A stretch of DNA of 64,000 bases from Ursus arctos (GCF_023065955.2 NW_026623056.1:90891256-90955255), one strand, 5' to 3'. Counted from the first letter of the stretch, positions 50,975-63,891 are shown. Notes: generated from the sequence alone by a model not told the origin. Program-made: numbers and translations.

Positions 50975-50990
50975 AATGTGGCAGTTTCTT

Positions 50991-51190
50991 AAACAGTAAA
51001 GCATAAAATGACCACATGACCCAGCAATTTCACCCAGGTGTCTACCCAGAAGAAGTGAAAACAGGAATTCAAACAAAAATCTGTACACAAGCGTTCCTAG
51101 CAGCACAAGAGCAAAAGCTTGCAACAAACAGCCCAAGTGCCCCTCGGTGGACGAGTGGATGAGAGCATGTCGTGGACACACACAGTGGGA
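50991..51190 (+). mobile_element. LINE-1 3' region fragment
   Basis: CATGACCCAGCAATTTCACCC, AGAAGTGAAAACAGGAATTC and AACAGCCCAAGTGCCCCTCGG are typical of LINE-1 3' UTR. The two SINEs just before it interrupt the same element. Confidence 0.75.
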
Positions 51191-52212
51191 GGAAGGGGGC
51201 TCTCACCTCACGCGCACGCGCACGGCTGTGTCCCGCAAAGCCTCTCATTTCCCAGGTGAGCGCAGGCCTGAGGCTGTAGCTGGAGATAAAGCTGTCTGCT
51301 CCAGGCTATGAAGATCAGGGCCAGATCCTGTGGCAGGAACAGCGATCTTAGTGGCAGAGCGGGGACTGGACCCATCTTATCTATGGCCGGTAAGAGGCCC
51401 AGTGGGGTCCAGAAACACAGCCAAATGGCCCTTTCCTGCAGCTGGATGCCTAATTCGAGCAGTTTCCCAAAGGCAGAGCTGACTTCAAAAAGCAGGTCAG
51501 CAGACCCCAGCAACGGAGTGGGATCAGAAAGTGACCCGCGGCCAACACGCAGGGAGATCTGCCCAGTTAGGAGGAGGAGCTGGTGGGAGGAGCTGGTGGG
51601 CCTCCCTGGCTGAGCTCGCAGCCTTGGGGGTGAGGAGGTCTCAGATGATAAACCAGGCCGACCTGGAGGGAAGGGTGCCGTGGCGCAGGGCCTACCTGTG
51701 GGGCTCAACGCCCTAGGTTTTGGGGCCCAACGCCCTAGGTGGTGGGGCCCATGGGGACTAGAGCACAGGGACTGGGCAGTGCGAGGTGAGCCGGCCCCCC
51801 AGACCGATTCCTGGGCCCAGGGGACAGACAGCTGAAAAAAATGGGGCAGCGACAATGACCAGAACGGTCCACTCACTCCTCGAGGGGAGCACTCCACATC
51901 TTGCCAGGGCCGTCTTTAAGCTGTGAGCGGCCCGCGGGTCTTCAGAGCTTCTTCAGGGATCCTGGCAGCCCAACCAGCAGACAGCTCTGCAGGGACCCGA
52001 CCACAGAGGTAAGGGAAATGGCCATGTCAGGTGCGTGGCCCAAGCCCCGAGACTCTCCCACAACCCCAGGAGTGGCTGGGGCAGAACTTGGGGGCTGAGT
52101 GCCCACAGGACCTGGTGAGACCCACTGCTTTGGGCTGAACTGTGCCCCCCCCACCGGAAGACATGTCGTATTCCTTAAACCCAAACCCCAGGACCTGTGG
52201 AGATGACATTAT
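51191..52212. other. Intergenic with two small tandem duplications
   Basis: A 15-base unit around GGAGGAGCTGGTGG is doubled at about 51570-51600. A 24-base unit around GGGGCTCAACGCCCTAGG is doubled at about 51699-51745. No gene was recognised. Confidence 0.6.
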
Positions 52213-52416
52213 TTATTTATTTATTTTTAAGATTTTGTGTGTTTATTTGAGAGAGAAAAAGCAGGAGCTGGAGGGAGAGGGGCAGAGGGAGAATCCCGAG
52301 CAGACGCGCTGCTGAGTGCGGAGCCCGACCAGGGCTCAATCTCGTGACTCTGAGATCACGGCCTGAGCCAAAGGCAAGAGTCAGACGCTTCATTGAGTGA
52401 GCCACCCAGGCGCCCC
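52213..52416 (-). mobile_element. Can-SINE, minus orientation, diverged
   Basis: TTTTTAAGATTTTGTGTG start and CCACCCAGGCGCCCC end. More mismatches than the copies at 50.5-51 kb suggest an older insertion. Confidence 0.87.
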
Positions 52417-55230
52417 TCTTTTGTTTTTCTAAAAAGCCGTTTCTAAGCCACTGCAGGGAAGCTCGATGCTGCTGTTCAAGGTCAGGGAAATGAGAGACTT
52501 GGCCTGTCCGGACAGGCTCTCTGACAAGAGGGAGAGAAGTCAGATGCTGTCTTTGTGGAGCTGAGCTGGCTGCACCCATAGGACCCTAAAACAAGGCGTC
52601 TGACGGTCGGCCAGCCTCCCGGCTCTGCTCACCACTGGAGAGCGCTGAGCTTTCCCACCGCCCGGCCCAGGATGGGGCTGCCCCCCCCATCCACCATGAG
52701 TCACGCCCACCCCGGGCCCACGAGCCCTGCACGCGTGTGGCCCTGCCAACGGGGTCTCTCCTATCGCTGCTCCCGATCAGACAGCCCCAGCCAAGACTCT
52801 TCTCCCCAAGACATCTATTTGGAAAGGAATGCTCCTCGGGTACTATTTCTCACACACACCCTGGTGGCTTTGCCAAATTCTCAAGGGAGCATTTGCACAA
52901 GGTGGCCATCTGCCATCTGTGGATGGAGCATGGGAATTGCAGCTGTGGCAGCTGGGGATCCGGAGGGCCCCACGGAGGAGCCAGCCCGACCCCAGGATTC
53001 CAGACCACAGGGTCTTTCATTCACTCAGGGCAGCTGCTGTGGGCCAAGCGCGGCTGTCGGGACGGGGGACGGCAGGCTGGCTCTGCGCTCCTGGGTCTCT
53101 CGGTCCACATCTCCGTGAGATCCCAGGCGTCCAGCCTGAAGGAGGCAGCCGCGTGAGCTAACCATGGCGGTCTAGCTCTGCCCCGCCACCTCCCAGCGGC
53201 GTACCGGGCTTGCCTCAGTGTCTCCCTCTGTAGAATGAGAACGTGACATAAGGGTCCCTACCTCACAGAACTGCGGGGATTAATAAACGAATGTATCCCC
53301 GGAACAGTGCATGTCCTGAGCCCCGCACCACTGCGGCCTCTGACCGTCTTCCCTCCTGCATGGGCTTGCAGGGGTGCGCTGCCACCGTCCCATCTTCCAC
53401 TCGTCCCATAAAAGTGGACAAATAGAGTAATATCAAATTATAGTCAATGAAAGACAAGTAAGTTGCAGCCATTTCCATAATGAGACCCATTCCTGTTAAA
53501 ATATCATATATTTTGTAAAAGCAAAAGATCAGAAGCCCCCCAGAGCCCCAACAATGGGTGATCCTGGCTCATCGACACGGGGAAGTACTGTGTGGTCACG
53601 AACGGGGGAAGGGCAGTGTCGGCTCTCAGCCCTGGAGGGATGGCCGAGAGCTCTGCGGACCGAGCAAGCGGAGGGCGGTGTGAGGTGTGCATCTCCCTGT
53701 ATCCAGATGGCGGGAGACAGAAAAGCCGCCAGCTGTCCATCATCTCTCTCCCTCTCCCTCTCCCTATCTATCTACCCTGTCGTCTGTCTTCTATGTATCT
53801 ACACCTCTTAATTTGCTTCTATTTTAAAACAAGCAGGGGAGACTAATCCGTAGCATTTTGGAGGCTGCTTCAAAAACTCTGGAGGGCGTGGCATGGAGAC
53901 ACGACTCCTCTGTGCGCACCTCGTCTTACAGATTGGACATGGGAACCTTATAGCTCCCACGCTTACAGAACAAAATTAGCTTTTAATAAGCAAAAATATA
54001 GCAAATATGTCCAAAGCTTATCAAAATATATCAGAAATAAAATTAGATGAACCAAGTGTGTATCCATGCGGTGGGTGGCCTGACCGGCCGCGGGGTGACA
54101 ACATGGGGTGGGGAAGTTCTTCTAGGAAAAACGAAACAAAGACCAAAGAACTGCGAGAAGGAAAGAACCACGTTGGACCTTTCCCCGCGGTTACGCTGTA
54201 GGTGTTCTTATCCGAGGCTGGTGTGTGTGAGGGAGGAAGCAAATGTGATGCCCAAACTGTCATCACCTGGGTCGCGGGGAACGGAGAAGTTCAGCGGGAG
54301 AGAGCAGAAGTTAAGGAGCCCTGAGTCTGCAAGGGAAATAGCACAGAATAATAAGCAAAATTAATAAAAACCAATGGTGCCAACATGCCGTGAGGTGGGC
54401 CGCTGACCCGTGGTGATGCGAGCATCTATCTGGGGGTAGTTCCTCCAGCACCAGCATTCTGACTTCCTCTGCGCCTCCTGCCAACTGATTTTATATAAAC
54501 AGGAAAGTCCCATTTCTACCAAAATGAGCCGCACTGTGTTTCGTGTAGTGAACCTTTAGGCCCTTCTAGAACAAAAGGTAAAAGAGATTGTTCAGCGTTC
54601 CCTTACCATTTCTCCCCACCTGCTCAGTTACTTCATAAGCAGTGGTGATTGTCGTATTTTATTTTTCCCTATTAATTTTAGAGCTCAGAGAAAGCATATT
54701 CACTTTTCTAGAATTGTCATTTAAAAGTCACCAGGCAACAGTCGGGCTGAGTCACATGCGCAACTATGCAGAACGGGCTTTCTGTAACCCATTCCCGTTT
54801 GACTCCCGATCGGAAAGTCTGGAAGGTGCGGGCGGTACCAGCACACCCACCCTGTCCCAGGAGACGCGCCGTGCGACATCCGGACCTGCTCTCTGAGGGA
54901 GGAATGCAAGGTTCCAGAGCTGAGGGAGCTCAGGGGAGAGCGACTTGCATTTTGTCATCTCTAAATGATTTTCAAACACAACCCTGCTTAAGGAAAACTG
55001 ATCTCCTGTGTACTTTAAAGCTTAAACAAATGGTGCATTAATTAAATGCTTATTTTTTAATTTGTGGAGAGAAAAGTCAATATTTATTTTTCAGGAAAAT
55101 GGCTCAAATGTGAAACCTATGTCATCGAAAGCAGGAAGAGATCAAAGGAATGACTGTAGGATGCATGAAAAACCTTTCACAAAACTTCGTCTCTGGACGG
55201 CCTCCCTCCTAAGGTCTGATGGGCTTTACC

Positions 55231-55232
<2 letters not shown>
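52417..55232. other. Intergenic, no gene recognised
   Basis: Mostly unique. A CT-rich and CTAT microsatellite lies at 53741-53775. No gene was recognised. Confidence 0.6.
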
Positions 55233-55275
<43 letters not shown>

Positions 55276-55375
55276 CGTGTGCGCGTTTGTAAGTCTGTGC
55301 ACAGGTGTGTGCAAGTGTGCGTGTGTAAGGGTGTGCATGTGTGTACATGTGTGCGTGTGAGTGTGTGTGTGCAAG
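55233..55375. repeat. GT dinucleotide microsatellite with variants
   Basis: A pure GT run at 55233-55266 followed by GTGTGC and GCGT variants to about 55370. Confidence 0.9.
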
Positions 55376-56425
55376 CCTGAGCCAGAGTCTCCCCACTCAG
55401 CTGCACCAGACCGCCAGCCCAGATCCCAGCCAGGAGAACCCCACACGCACCGCCCCCACACAGAAGCCCCTCACGGTCCACATCCGGCATCTGTCTTGGG
55501 CAGTGAATGCCCAAGCACATGGGGCCTCTGGCTTTCCCGTCCCCAAAGAACCTTCAGGATTGCCAGAGATTTGGGGAGCACCTCCAGTGTGGGAGGGAGA
55601 AAGCAACGAGGACAGAGGAAGCTGGAGGACACTGGGCCGACACAGGCTGGAGGGGCGGCGGTACTGACGACAGGAGACCCATGACCCCAGGGGACTTCGG
55701 ACACAGTGGTGGGAAGAAAGAGGTCCCAAACACCAGAAAGATCTTTGAGAAGTTTGCACACGACGGTCAAAACTAAACGTTTTCAGGCCAAGGCAGTATT
55801 CGGGGAGCACAGCCAGAGGCCGGGGGATGAGCCGCTGAAGGAGAGCAGGGTACATCCGCGCAAGTCCAGCGCCCAAGTACGAGGAAGCCCGGAGCGAGAG
55901 CGGGGAGCCGACGGTGGGGTCGTCAAGGGAAGAGCGCCAGGCGGTTCCTGACCGACAGGGTCCCGTGCTTGTGTCTCCCTCGGGCGAACCCCGAGCCGCG
56001 GTGCTGAACTGCAGGGGGATGTACGGGTCACCCAGAGACTGACAGTCTCGGGAGCCCAGACTTTCTGATCTCCCAGGGATGCTTGACATAGATCTGTGCA
56101 CACACGCACGCACACTTCTGCACACACACGCCCACTTGTATACGTGCATGTGTGTGTGTATACATACACATTATACATACAAAATACTTGCCTTTTAACA
56201 AAATTCACACACTTCATTTTCAGAGCAGTTTTAGGTATTTGCTTTGATGTTTTAGAAAAATCACCCAGAAAGCCCAGAATTCCCACTTGCCCTCTGTCCC
56301 CCAGCGCCCCACATTACCGGCATCTGGTGTTAATGTCGTACTTTATGACCATTCATGAAGCAAAACTGATGAATGATCATTAACTAATAATTTTTAATGA
56401 ACGTTTAAATTAACTAAACATTTTA
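55376..56425. other. Intergenic, no gene recognised
   Basis: Unique, with a CA-rich patch at 56098-56170. Nothing else seen. Confidence 0.6.
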
Positions 56426-56599
56426 TTTCTTTAAAAGATTTTATGCGTTTGACAGAGAGATAAAGAGAGCACAGAGGGAGAGGGAGAAGCAGGCTCCCCA
56501 CTGAGCAGGGAGCGCAATGTAGGGCTCCATCCCAGGACCCCGGGATCATGACCTGAACCGAATGCAGACGCTTCACCGACTGAGCCGCCCAGGCGCCCC
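56426..56599 (-). mobile_element. Can-SINE, minus orientation
   Basis: Flanked by a 16-base perfect duplication TTAACTAAACATTTTA at 56410-56425 and 56600-56615. The reversed head ends GCCCAGGCGCCCC. Confidence 0.93.
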
Positions 56600-56615
56600 T
56601 TAACTAAACATTTTA

Positions 56616-57255
56616 AATATGTGAGTGACTTTTTATAAGGCTCTCATTTTTCCACACTTGTAGATCAATATTGAAATACTTTCACTTTCTGTGGAGAGAA
56701 TTTTCCAGCAACTAGCAAGTGTCCATGGGCAAATGCAGGAGGGGGGAGAGGCACGCCCGGGAGAGGGAGACTTGGTCCACACCGCCAGGGCCGGTGTCTG
56801 GGGAACTAGGCAGCCAGGTGGATGTGAGCCTGGGAGCTGGGACACGGGCCTGAGGTCGAGACCCAGGACGCGGGCCCGGCTTGGAGATTCTCTGGACTCT
56901 GTTGCCTAAAAACCACCTGTTTACTTTCCTGCACGACAGTGAGAAGACTGGTCGCACACGGACACTCTGCAGCCCGGCCCCCAGAGTGTCCTGAACCACA
57001 GCCTGACAGGTGCCCTGTCTTCTGACCTGCCCCTGATGCCCCCCGGGGATCACAGAAACCACAGCGGAGGGGCTGTTCATCTCAGAGCTGAGACACACAA
57101 AGCATGCTGTGTGCTGGGCACCACGCTCCAACAACGAACAGAATAGAAATCGAGGGAAACAGTAAAACAATACAGTTTTTCTTACTTCTATTTGCAAAAC
57201 AAAAGCTCTGCAAGGAACTACCATGACATTTGTATTACTTATTAAAAAGCCTAAA
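56616..57255. other. Intergenic, no gene recognised
   Basis: Unique sequence. Nothing further seen. Confidence 0.6.
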
Positions 57256-57434
57256 GGGGACATGGGCTGCTCAGTGGGTTAAGTGTCTGACTCTCGGTTT
57301 CAGCTCAGGTCATGAGCTCAGGGTCGTGGGCTCGAGTCCCGTGTTGGGCTCCATGCTCAAGTGGAGTTTGTTTGACCTTCTCCCTCTGCTCCTCCCCCCA
57401 CTCTCTCTCTCTCTTAAATAAATACAATCTTTTT
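57256..57434 (+). mobile_element. Can-SINE, plus orientation
   Basis: GGGGACATGGGCTGCTCAGT head, CT-rich body and TTAAATAAATACAATC tail. An older diverged copy. Confidence 0.85.
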
Positions 57435-57450
57435 AAAAAAGCCCACTTTA

Positions 57451-57650
57451 GGGGCGCCTGGGTGGCTCAGTTGGTTAAGCGTCTGTCTTCAGCTCAGGTC
57501 ATGATCCCAGGGTCCTGGGATTGAGCCCTGCATTGGGCTCCCTGCTCAGCGGGGAGCCTGCTTCTCCCTCTCTCTCTGCCTGCCGCTCCCCCTGCTTGTG
57601 CTCTCTCTCTGTCAAATGAATAAATAAAATCTTTAAACAAATAAAAAATA
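57451..57650 (+). mobile_element. Can-SINE, plus orientation, directly after the previous one
   Basis: Perfect head GGGGCGCCTGGGTGGCTCAG. The duplication AAAAGCCCACTTTA is at 57437-57450 and 57651-57664, at the tail end of the previous SINE, so it used that A-rich tail as target. Confidence 0.94.
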
Positions 57651-57664
57651 AAAAGCCCACTTTA

Positions 57665-58623
57665 GTATCAAAGATTTTTAAAGTAATGTCCACTGTCTTG
57701 AATAAATGTATGTAAACTGTTTCCAATAAACTCTAACTACTGCAGAGTACTTCTGGCATATTTTAAAGCAGTTGTTTTACGTATTTTAGCCTACAGTCCA
57801 TGTGGGCCTGTATTTCCAGGACCGACTCTCCAGCAATACGCAGGGGTGAGCACTGTGGCCCCTCCAGACGGTTCCTGGTTCCTTCCTTTCATGGACCGAG
57901 GGACGGCCCCAGCCGAACGGAAGAAGCTCTCCCAGACGAGTCCCCGGCGCGGGCAGAACAGAGAGCCCCACCCAGCAGATGGGCACAAAACATAGCAAAC
58001 AGCCGTTGGGCAGACGTAGGAATTGAGAGAGAGATAGTAATTGCTGTGTGAACGATACATGTTTCCAGGCTAAACTACCCAGCATCCAATCATGGGCCAC
58101 GAGCCAAGGAACAGCACCATAAAAACCCTCATTACAGGGAAATTCTGGAGACAGAGTCACTGCCGTTGTTTTAAAAAATTAAGTGTTCACGTTCTCCGGG
58201 GATTCATCTTAGTTCTTTCCGTGGCTCTGGTAGCTCTAATCAATCAAATTTTAAAATCTGACTTCTTAGCGTCTTTAGAACGGACTACTCAGTCATATAG
58301 TGAGAGGACTTGCATTCAGGTCTAAAAATCTCCACAAAGCTGATCTTGCTTCTAGGAAAAGTACAGAGAACCCTATCTCACCGTGTGTTCCGTCCCGGCC
58401 CCCGGGAGTCCTTCACGGGCACAGTGTTTGCTCCACACTCACAAACACAAGCTCTAACACTCAACCTGGACTCATCGTGGGAGTAAAATTTAATAAAAGA
58501 TTTTAAAAGGCTATCATTCATATTTTCCCTGAAAATCTACGTGACATGGAAGTATCAGTGAGGGCCACACAGAAGCAGAAAGTTTAGCTCAGCTAGAAAT
58601 GATTTAGATAAAACAGCATTCTA
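57665..58623. other. Intergenic, no gene recognised
   Basis: Unique sequence. Nothing further seen. Confidence 0.6.
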
Positions 58624-58742
58624 GGGGTGTCTGGCTGGCTTTGTCACTGGAGCTTGTGACTTGATCTCGGGGTCGTGAGTTCGAGCCCCGTGCTGGGTGT
58701 AGAGCTTACAAAAATAAATAAATAAATAAACTTAAAAAAAAT
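58624..58742 (+). mobile_element. Short Can-SINE (tRNA-like part)
   Basis: GGGGTGTCTGGCTGGC head, GAGTTCGAGCCCCGTGCTGG, and AAATAAATAAATAAA tail without the CT-rich body. Confidence 0.82.
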
Positions 58743-58790
58743 CACAACAGACCAACAAACTTAAACTAGCTTTAAGAAAATAGAATAACA

Positions 58791-58991
58791 GGGGCGCCTG
58801 GGTGGCACAGCGGTTAAGCGTCTGCCTTCGGCTCAGGGCGTGATCCTGGCGTGATGGGATCGAGCCCCACATCAGGCTCCTCCGCTATGAGCCTGCTTCT
58901 TCCTCTCCCACTCCCCCTGCTTGTGTTCCTCTCTCACTGGCTGTCTCTATCTCTGTCAGATAAATAAATAAAATCTTCAAAAAAAGAAAAA
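58791..58991 (+). mobile_element. Can-SINE of the 'CACAGCGGTTAAGC' subtype
   Basis: Head GGGGCGCCTGGGTGGCACAG then CGGTTAAGCGTCTGCC. Duplication AAGAAAATAGAATAACA (58774-58790) and AAGAAAATGGAATAACA (58992-59008) with one mismatch, so it is young. Confidence 0.93.
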
Positions 58992-59185
58992 AAGAAAATG
59001 GAATAACATTATGATAAAAAATTACAATTAAACATTTGTTTGAATATAAAATTGCAGTGATAAATCGGCAGACCTAAATATTTCAGAAGGCGTTTCTACC
59101 TATACTCTAATGACTCACGTTGAACACTCATTTGCAAAGACAAACTAAATGAATATTTATACAACTATTCTGAAATGCTAATCGA

Positions 59186-59315
59186 GGGGCGCCTGGCTGG
59201 CTCAGTCCATACAGCACGGGATTCTTGATCTTGGGATCATGAGTTCAAGCCCCACAGTGGGCATGGAGATTACCTAAAATACATAAATGAATAAAATAAA
59301 ATTTGAAAAAAATAA
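59186..59315 (+). mobile_element. Short Can-SINE
   Basis: GGGGCGCCTGGCTGGCTCAG head, GAGTTCAAGCCCCACAG, then an A-rich tail. AAATGCTA flanks it on both sides. Confidence 0.85.
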
Positions 59316-59356
59316 AATGCTAGCCAAAAATCTTGGAACTTGAGCTGAATTTGTGA

Positions 59357-59397
<41 letters not shown>
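59357..59397. repeat. GT dinucleotide microsatellite
   Basis: About 20 GT units with no break. Confidence 0.95.
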
Positions 59398-59399
<2 letters not shown>

Positions 59400-62300
59400 A
59401 GAGACTGCATAGAAGAAAATGTTTTATTTCAACTGACATTTCCCACGAGAAAAGCTTCTGTGAACAGGGCCTCGGATCTGGAAAGCATCGTTAGGCCAAC
59501 AGCAGGTTTTATTATGGGTCATTCGAGCCCAGCCACATGCTGCCTGACCTTAGAATGTGCCAGCACGTGTGCTTCCCATTCGGAAGTGGAGTGATCGAGG
59601 ATCAAGGACTTTCTGACAGTTGTAATTCATCACAGGTGCTCAGGACCTAAGTGGCTTGTACGCGGGCAAGAAGGAGACACTTCAGCTCCCCACATCAGTA
59701 CAAAATTCAGGGGAATTTTCTTCAAAAGAAGAAGAAGGCTAAATTCTCCCCTTGCTGCTGTCCCCAGATGGCAGGATCACCCTGGCTCCGCACATAGTCT
59801 GAGGCCGCCCTGAATCTGTCAAGACCAAAAAAGTCCGTGTCACCTAAAATTAGAAGATAAGAAGATGAATACCTTTAAAGGTACTTCAGCTTTTTGGTGG
59901 ATGGCTTTCCTTAAGCTGACATCCAGAAGCAGTTCTGCAGTAACATGAAGATGTCGAGGGCTCTCTAAGCAAGGACGAAGCTATTCGTGGGGTGGCTATC
60001 CAAAAGTACCTGCATTTGACTTCCAGAGAAAAGAAAAAGACCAATTCCTTTAAACAAACAAAAAAAGTAACTATAATAAAATATGCCATTCTCTCTTAAA
60101 AGCTCTAAACCTTTTAAAACCTCCAATGTCTGAGCTTCCATTCCCCCGCATCTCAACAGCAAGTATTTCCTAGACCTTTCTTAAGAGAACTTCCAATCAA
60201 AATATAATTAACGTGAAAAAGAACTCCTACGAGACACTCGCACACAGTGTTTTCCCAGGGCAGCTGTGAGGAAGGCAAGGCTGCGAATGTGGCCTACAGG
60301 GTCCCCCCCCTGCATTCCCCCACCCCCGCCTTCCCAGCCCTTCCCAGGCCGCGCTCACTGTGAAGTCTGACGCTGCAGAGTAATGACGTGGCGCTGACGT
60401 CACAGCCTTGCCCGTTCAGTTCAGCTCTGAAGAAGTTACTCAAGGCCCACTGCACTGCAGCGATGAATTAGGAATGACCTGTCCATCTGTTCAGAACAGC
60501 TGTGTGTGGGAAACACGCAGTCATCGCCTGCTTTCCGATTCAAAAGACGTGCCGGTTTAAAGCATAGCACCGTGATTCAGGAACCTTCAAAACTTCCTAC
60601 TTTCAACATCCTAATTAAATCCGGACCACAGAAAAAAATACTTTGCAAGGGTATTTAGTTTGTTAACAAGAAAAAAAAAGAAAAAAGAAGCAATTGAATT
60701 TACTGTGTTCTGGAATCTATAGTTTCTCGAGGTCAAAAACTTAACCATTTTGGAAACCATTCCTGGACAAGAGGGACAAGCCGGAACGTTCTCCTGAGGG
60801 CATGTTCCCCACCCTACAGGCACGTCTTGTGGACCCTAAAAAGAGCTCCTTCAAGTGGTGACGATTCCCTGGCTGTGATGAGGTACCATTACTCGTTGCA
60901 AGGCATTCTACAAGTGAAAGGAAGATTAGTAACGTAAGCAGTGTTTACAGCCCTTGTCTAGTGGGGCACTGCGTGCACGTCAGGGTGAAGGGAGATGAAT
61001 GGAAGGCATTCGTGCAACAGAGCGCCACACGGGCTACAGAGCCCGGGCAGCTTCACGTCCCATCCAGTCGTCATGGGACAGTAATGAACTTCAGTATCTT
61101 CACAAACTTCATATCCGAAGTTTGTAAAACGCATTCAGCTTTGATATAACCACAATGCTTTGGATGCCGGATAAGTCAGAAATTTAAATTCCCCTGCAAA
61201 ACTGATCAGCAAAGAAATCAAGTTCAAGGATGTATGGAGTCACGTGCCTAGAAAGAAAAGCAAGCCACGGAAATGCACAATGATGAACCGTTCGTTTGCA
61301 AGAACAAGAGATGGGGTTTAGCCTGCATAGAAATGAGATAATTATTTGCGCCTGGGGAAAAAATAGACCCCGTGGTGAGTAACGGGTGGTTTCCCGTCAG
61401 CCTTGCCGTCACATCAGGTATGAGCCTGGGGGTAAGGACTCTGCATCTGAGCAATGCTCTTTGTGCAGAAGTCTCGGGGCCGCCGTGCCTCCTGCCAGGG
61501 CCCGCGCGCACGCTCCTGCCGCCACGGTCGTTCAAACATGCTGTTTCCCTTCGTCAGAACCCAGGAAGGGGTACAGACTCATCGCAGTTTTATCACTCCT
61601 GGGAAAGTGAGGATTTTAAAAACATTATCCTCTCAGAGATGTTCTGTGACCTTTATTGCCAGAGACAGGGTGATAGTGAATTTATTCTAGAAACTCTCTG
61701 TGCACTTGTCATGTGTAACGTAAGTGAGATGATTTAGAGATTCCAAGTCACCAGACTTCAACAACACAGACAGCCCTCCTCAGGAAGACCCTTGACTAGA
61801 ATAAGTAGAATTGAGAATCAATATTTGAAACCCCTGAAGGTTCAGAGGAGAGCATGTCTGGAGAAAAGGCAGAAGGACAAGGGCCGGCTAGGGAGTTTCG
61901 TTGGTGGGTTTACAAAGTGAGAGGTTATGAGACATTGACTCTACTCAGCTCTTCTCGACCTTTAGTGAGGACATTAACCAGCATGAGGGTGTTTGGGGAC
62001 AGGAACATTTACATGGTTGTGTGACATCGTGAAATCTCTTCCACTTGCTTCTTTAATAAAAATAAATCATGTCCGGGGTAGTTCAGCCGCATTTCTGTTC
62101 GTGGTTTGGAATCATGGTGCCAAATTGCGGCTAAGGGCTATAAAGCTTGAGCTGGTCCCAAGTTGAGGAAAGACGCTGGACTCAGCCCTGAGTCACCGGA
62201 GCCTGGGATGAGCTGTCCACTAACAGAAGTTCTCACAGCAATTTGCACTGTAAACGGGAGGTGCCGGCAAGCCCTGGAGAGTGAGAAGTCTGCCTGTGGC

Positions 62301-62743
62301 TGGTGAGGAATCAGTTGAAATATTTAGGCTTTGACTCCACTTGGAAGCAGGGGTGGGGCCGGGGGTTAATTATAGCCAGAGTGGGAAAGCACAATGACGC
62401 TTGCGGGAGCCTCGGACGACCAACGGGAGCCGTAAAGTCATTTAATTTTGTTGTTGTTGTAGCCTTTTAAATTAAAAATGAAAAAAAAATGGGCCTCTAG
62501 TTTAAAAAAGAAAAGTCTCTGTCCTATTAGGTGTCACATTCAGATGCTGGTTATTTCGGGAGCATTCTGATAAAGCCCGCTGGGACGCCTTAATCAGGAG
62601 CGGAGGACCGTCAGCCTCGTGTGCGCTATCTCCACCAACAGTGTTCTTTTCTTAAAAGGAATTATTTGGCCCAAGTAGAGGGCTAGCAGCTTCTCAAACC
62701 ACAATTTCTCCAAAAGTCCTGACACTGTTCTAAATTCAGGGGA
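59398..62743. other. Intergenic, no gene recognised
   Basis: Mostly unique. Contains a perfect CRE (TGACGTCA, 60395-60402) and a non-repetitive stretch at about 62040-62700. No gene was recognised. Confidence 0.55.
60395..60402. promoter_or_regulatory. Perfect CRE palindrome TGACGTCA
   Basis: A second half-site ATGACGTGG is 12 bases before it. The surrounding sequence at 60290-60420 is GC-rich compared with its flanks. It may belong to a distal regulatory element. Confidence 0.45.
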
Positions 62744-62955
62744 GGGGTGCCTGGGTGGCTCAGTCGTTGAGCGTCTGCTTTCAGCTCAGGTCATGATCCC
62801 AGGGTCCTGGGATTGAGCCCCACATCGGGCTCCCTGCTCGGCAGGAAGCCTGCTTCTCCCTCTTCCACTCCCCCTGCTGTGTTCCCTCTCTGGCTATGTC
62901 TCTCTCGGGCAAATAAATAAAATCTCAAAAATAAATAAACAAACCAACAAATAAA
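62744..62955 (+). mobile_element. Can-SINE, plus orientation
   Basis: GGGGTGCCTGGGTGGCTCAG head. Perfect 13-base duplication TAAATTCAGGGGA at 62731-62743 and 62956-62968. Confidence 0.94.
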
Positions 62956-62968
62956 TAAATTCAGGGGA

Positions 62969-63891
62969 AGAAACCTGATTCCACAAATACAGCATTACGG
63001 ATACATTTCAAAAGTGTTCTAATGATATTTCACTGGCAAGGAGGTGAACCCTGTGGCTGAGAAACCCCACATCACCCCACGACACGATGACAGCCATCTC
63101 AGAAGGTCATGGGGGGCAGGTGTGAAGGGGGTTAAGTGAGCTCGTGTTCACAGAACCCCTGCCCAAACTAGAGTCAGTACAACAGGATACTACTCTCTTG
63201 TCCCAAATTGGTCTGCCGGATATTTAAATACAATTCATTTCAGTTACATATTCTTACCGATGCTTACAAGATGTACATAAAAACTAAAAATCTAGTGGCA
63301 CACATTTCAGCTATTTCTAACGAAGTAGGAAAATCAACGTCCAGGCTTCCAAAAAGATAACCTGCTGCAGAGAAAATCTTTACTAGGGACCCCAAGAGAC
63401 TAAGAACCTGGGGTATGGGTATTTTTTTCACTATGGTCTTTATGGAAAGCTTCCACTATCTTTCATTTCGTCCATCAGGAGTCTGCAATAGCCCATGGCA
63501 GGGAGGATGCTAGAAAGCTGGACGGCAGTGATCGGGATGTGTGGAGGCAATCTAGGGAGTAGGATTTTTTAAATCAAATCTTTCACTGGCTTGTATATTT
63601 GAACAGATATGTACCTCATGGTCTTCAGAAATGTACTGCAACTGTAGACATTAGACTTATATGACGGTGCCACATTAATATCTTAATTTTTTTGCATTAT
63701 GTGATCATTTACCATAACGAAGCTCTTCTGTCCACAGAGTCTTCCTGCTGCCCAAAGGGCTTCCTCTAGGCTTGCTGGAGTGCTGGTCTGCTGCGCCTCA
63801 CTCTTCCACCCTCTCTGTGTTTAAAAAAGTCTTTCCTTGACCACTTTTTTTTTTAAGCTATTTTTGCTGGGTATAAAATTTATGTTGACCA
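62969..63891. other. Intergenic, no gene recognised
   Basis: AT-rich sequence. The end, near 63840-63890, may be an old LINE relic, but the match is weak. Confidence 0.5.
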
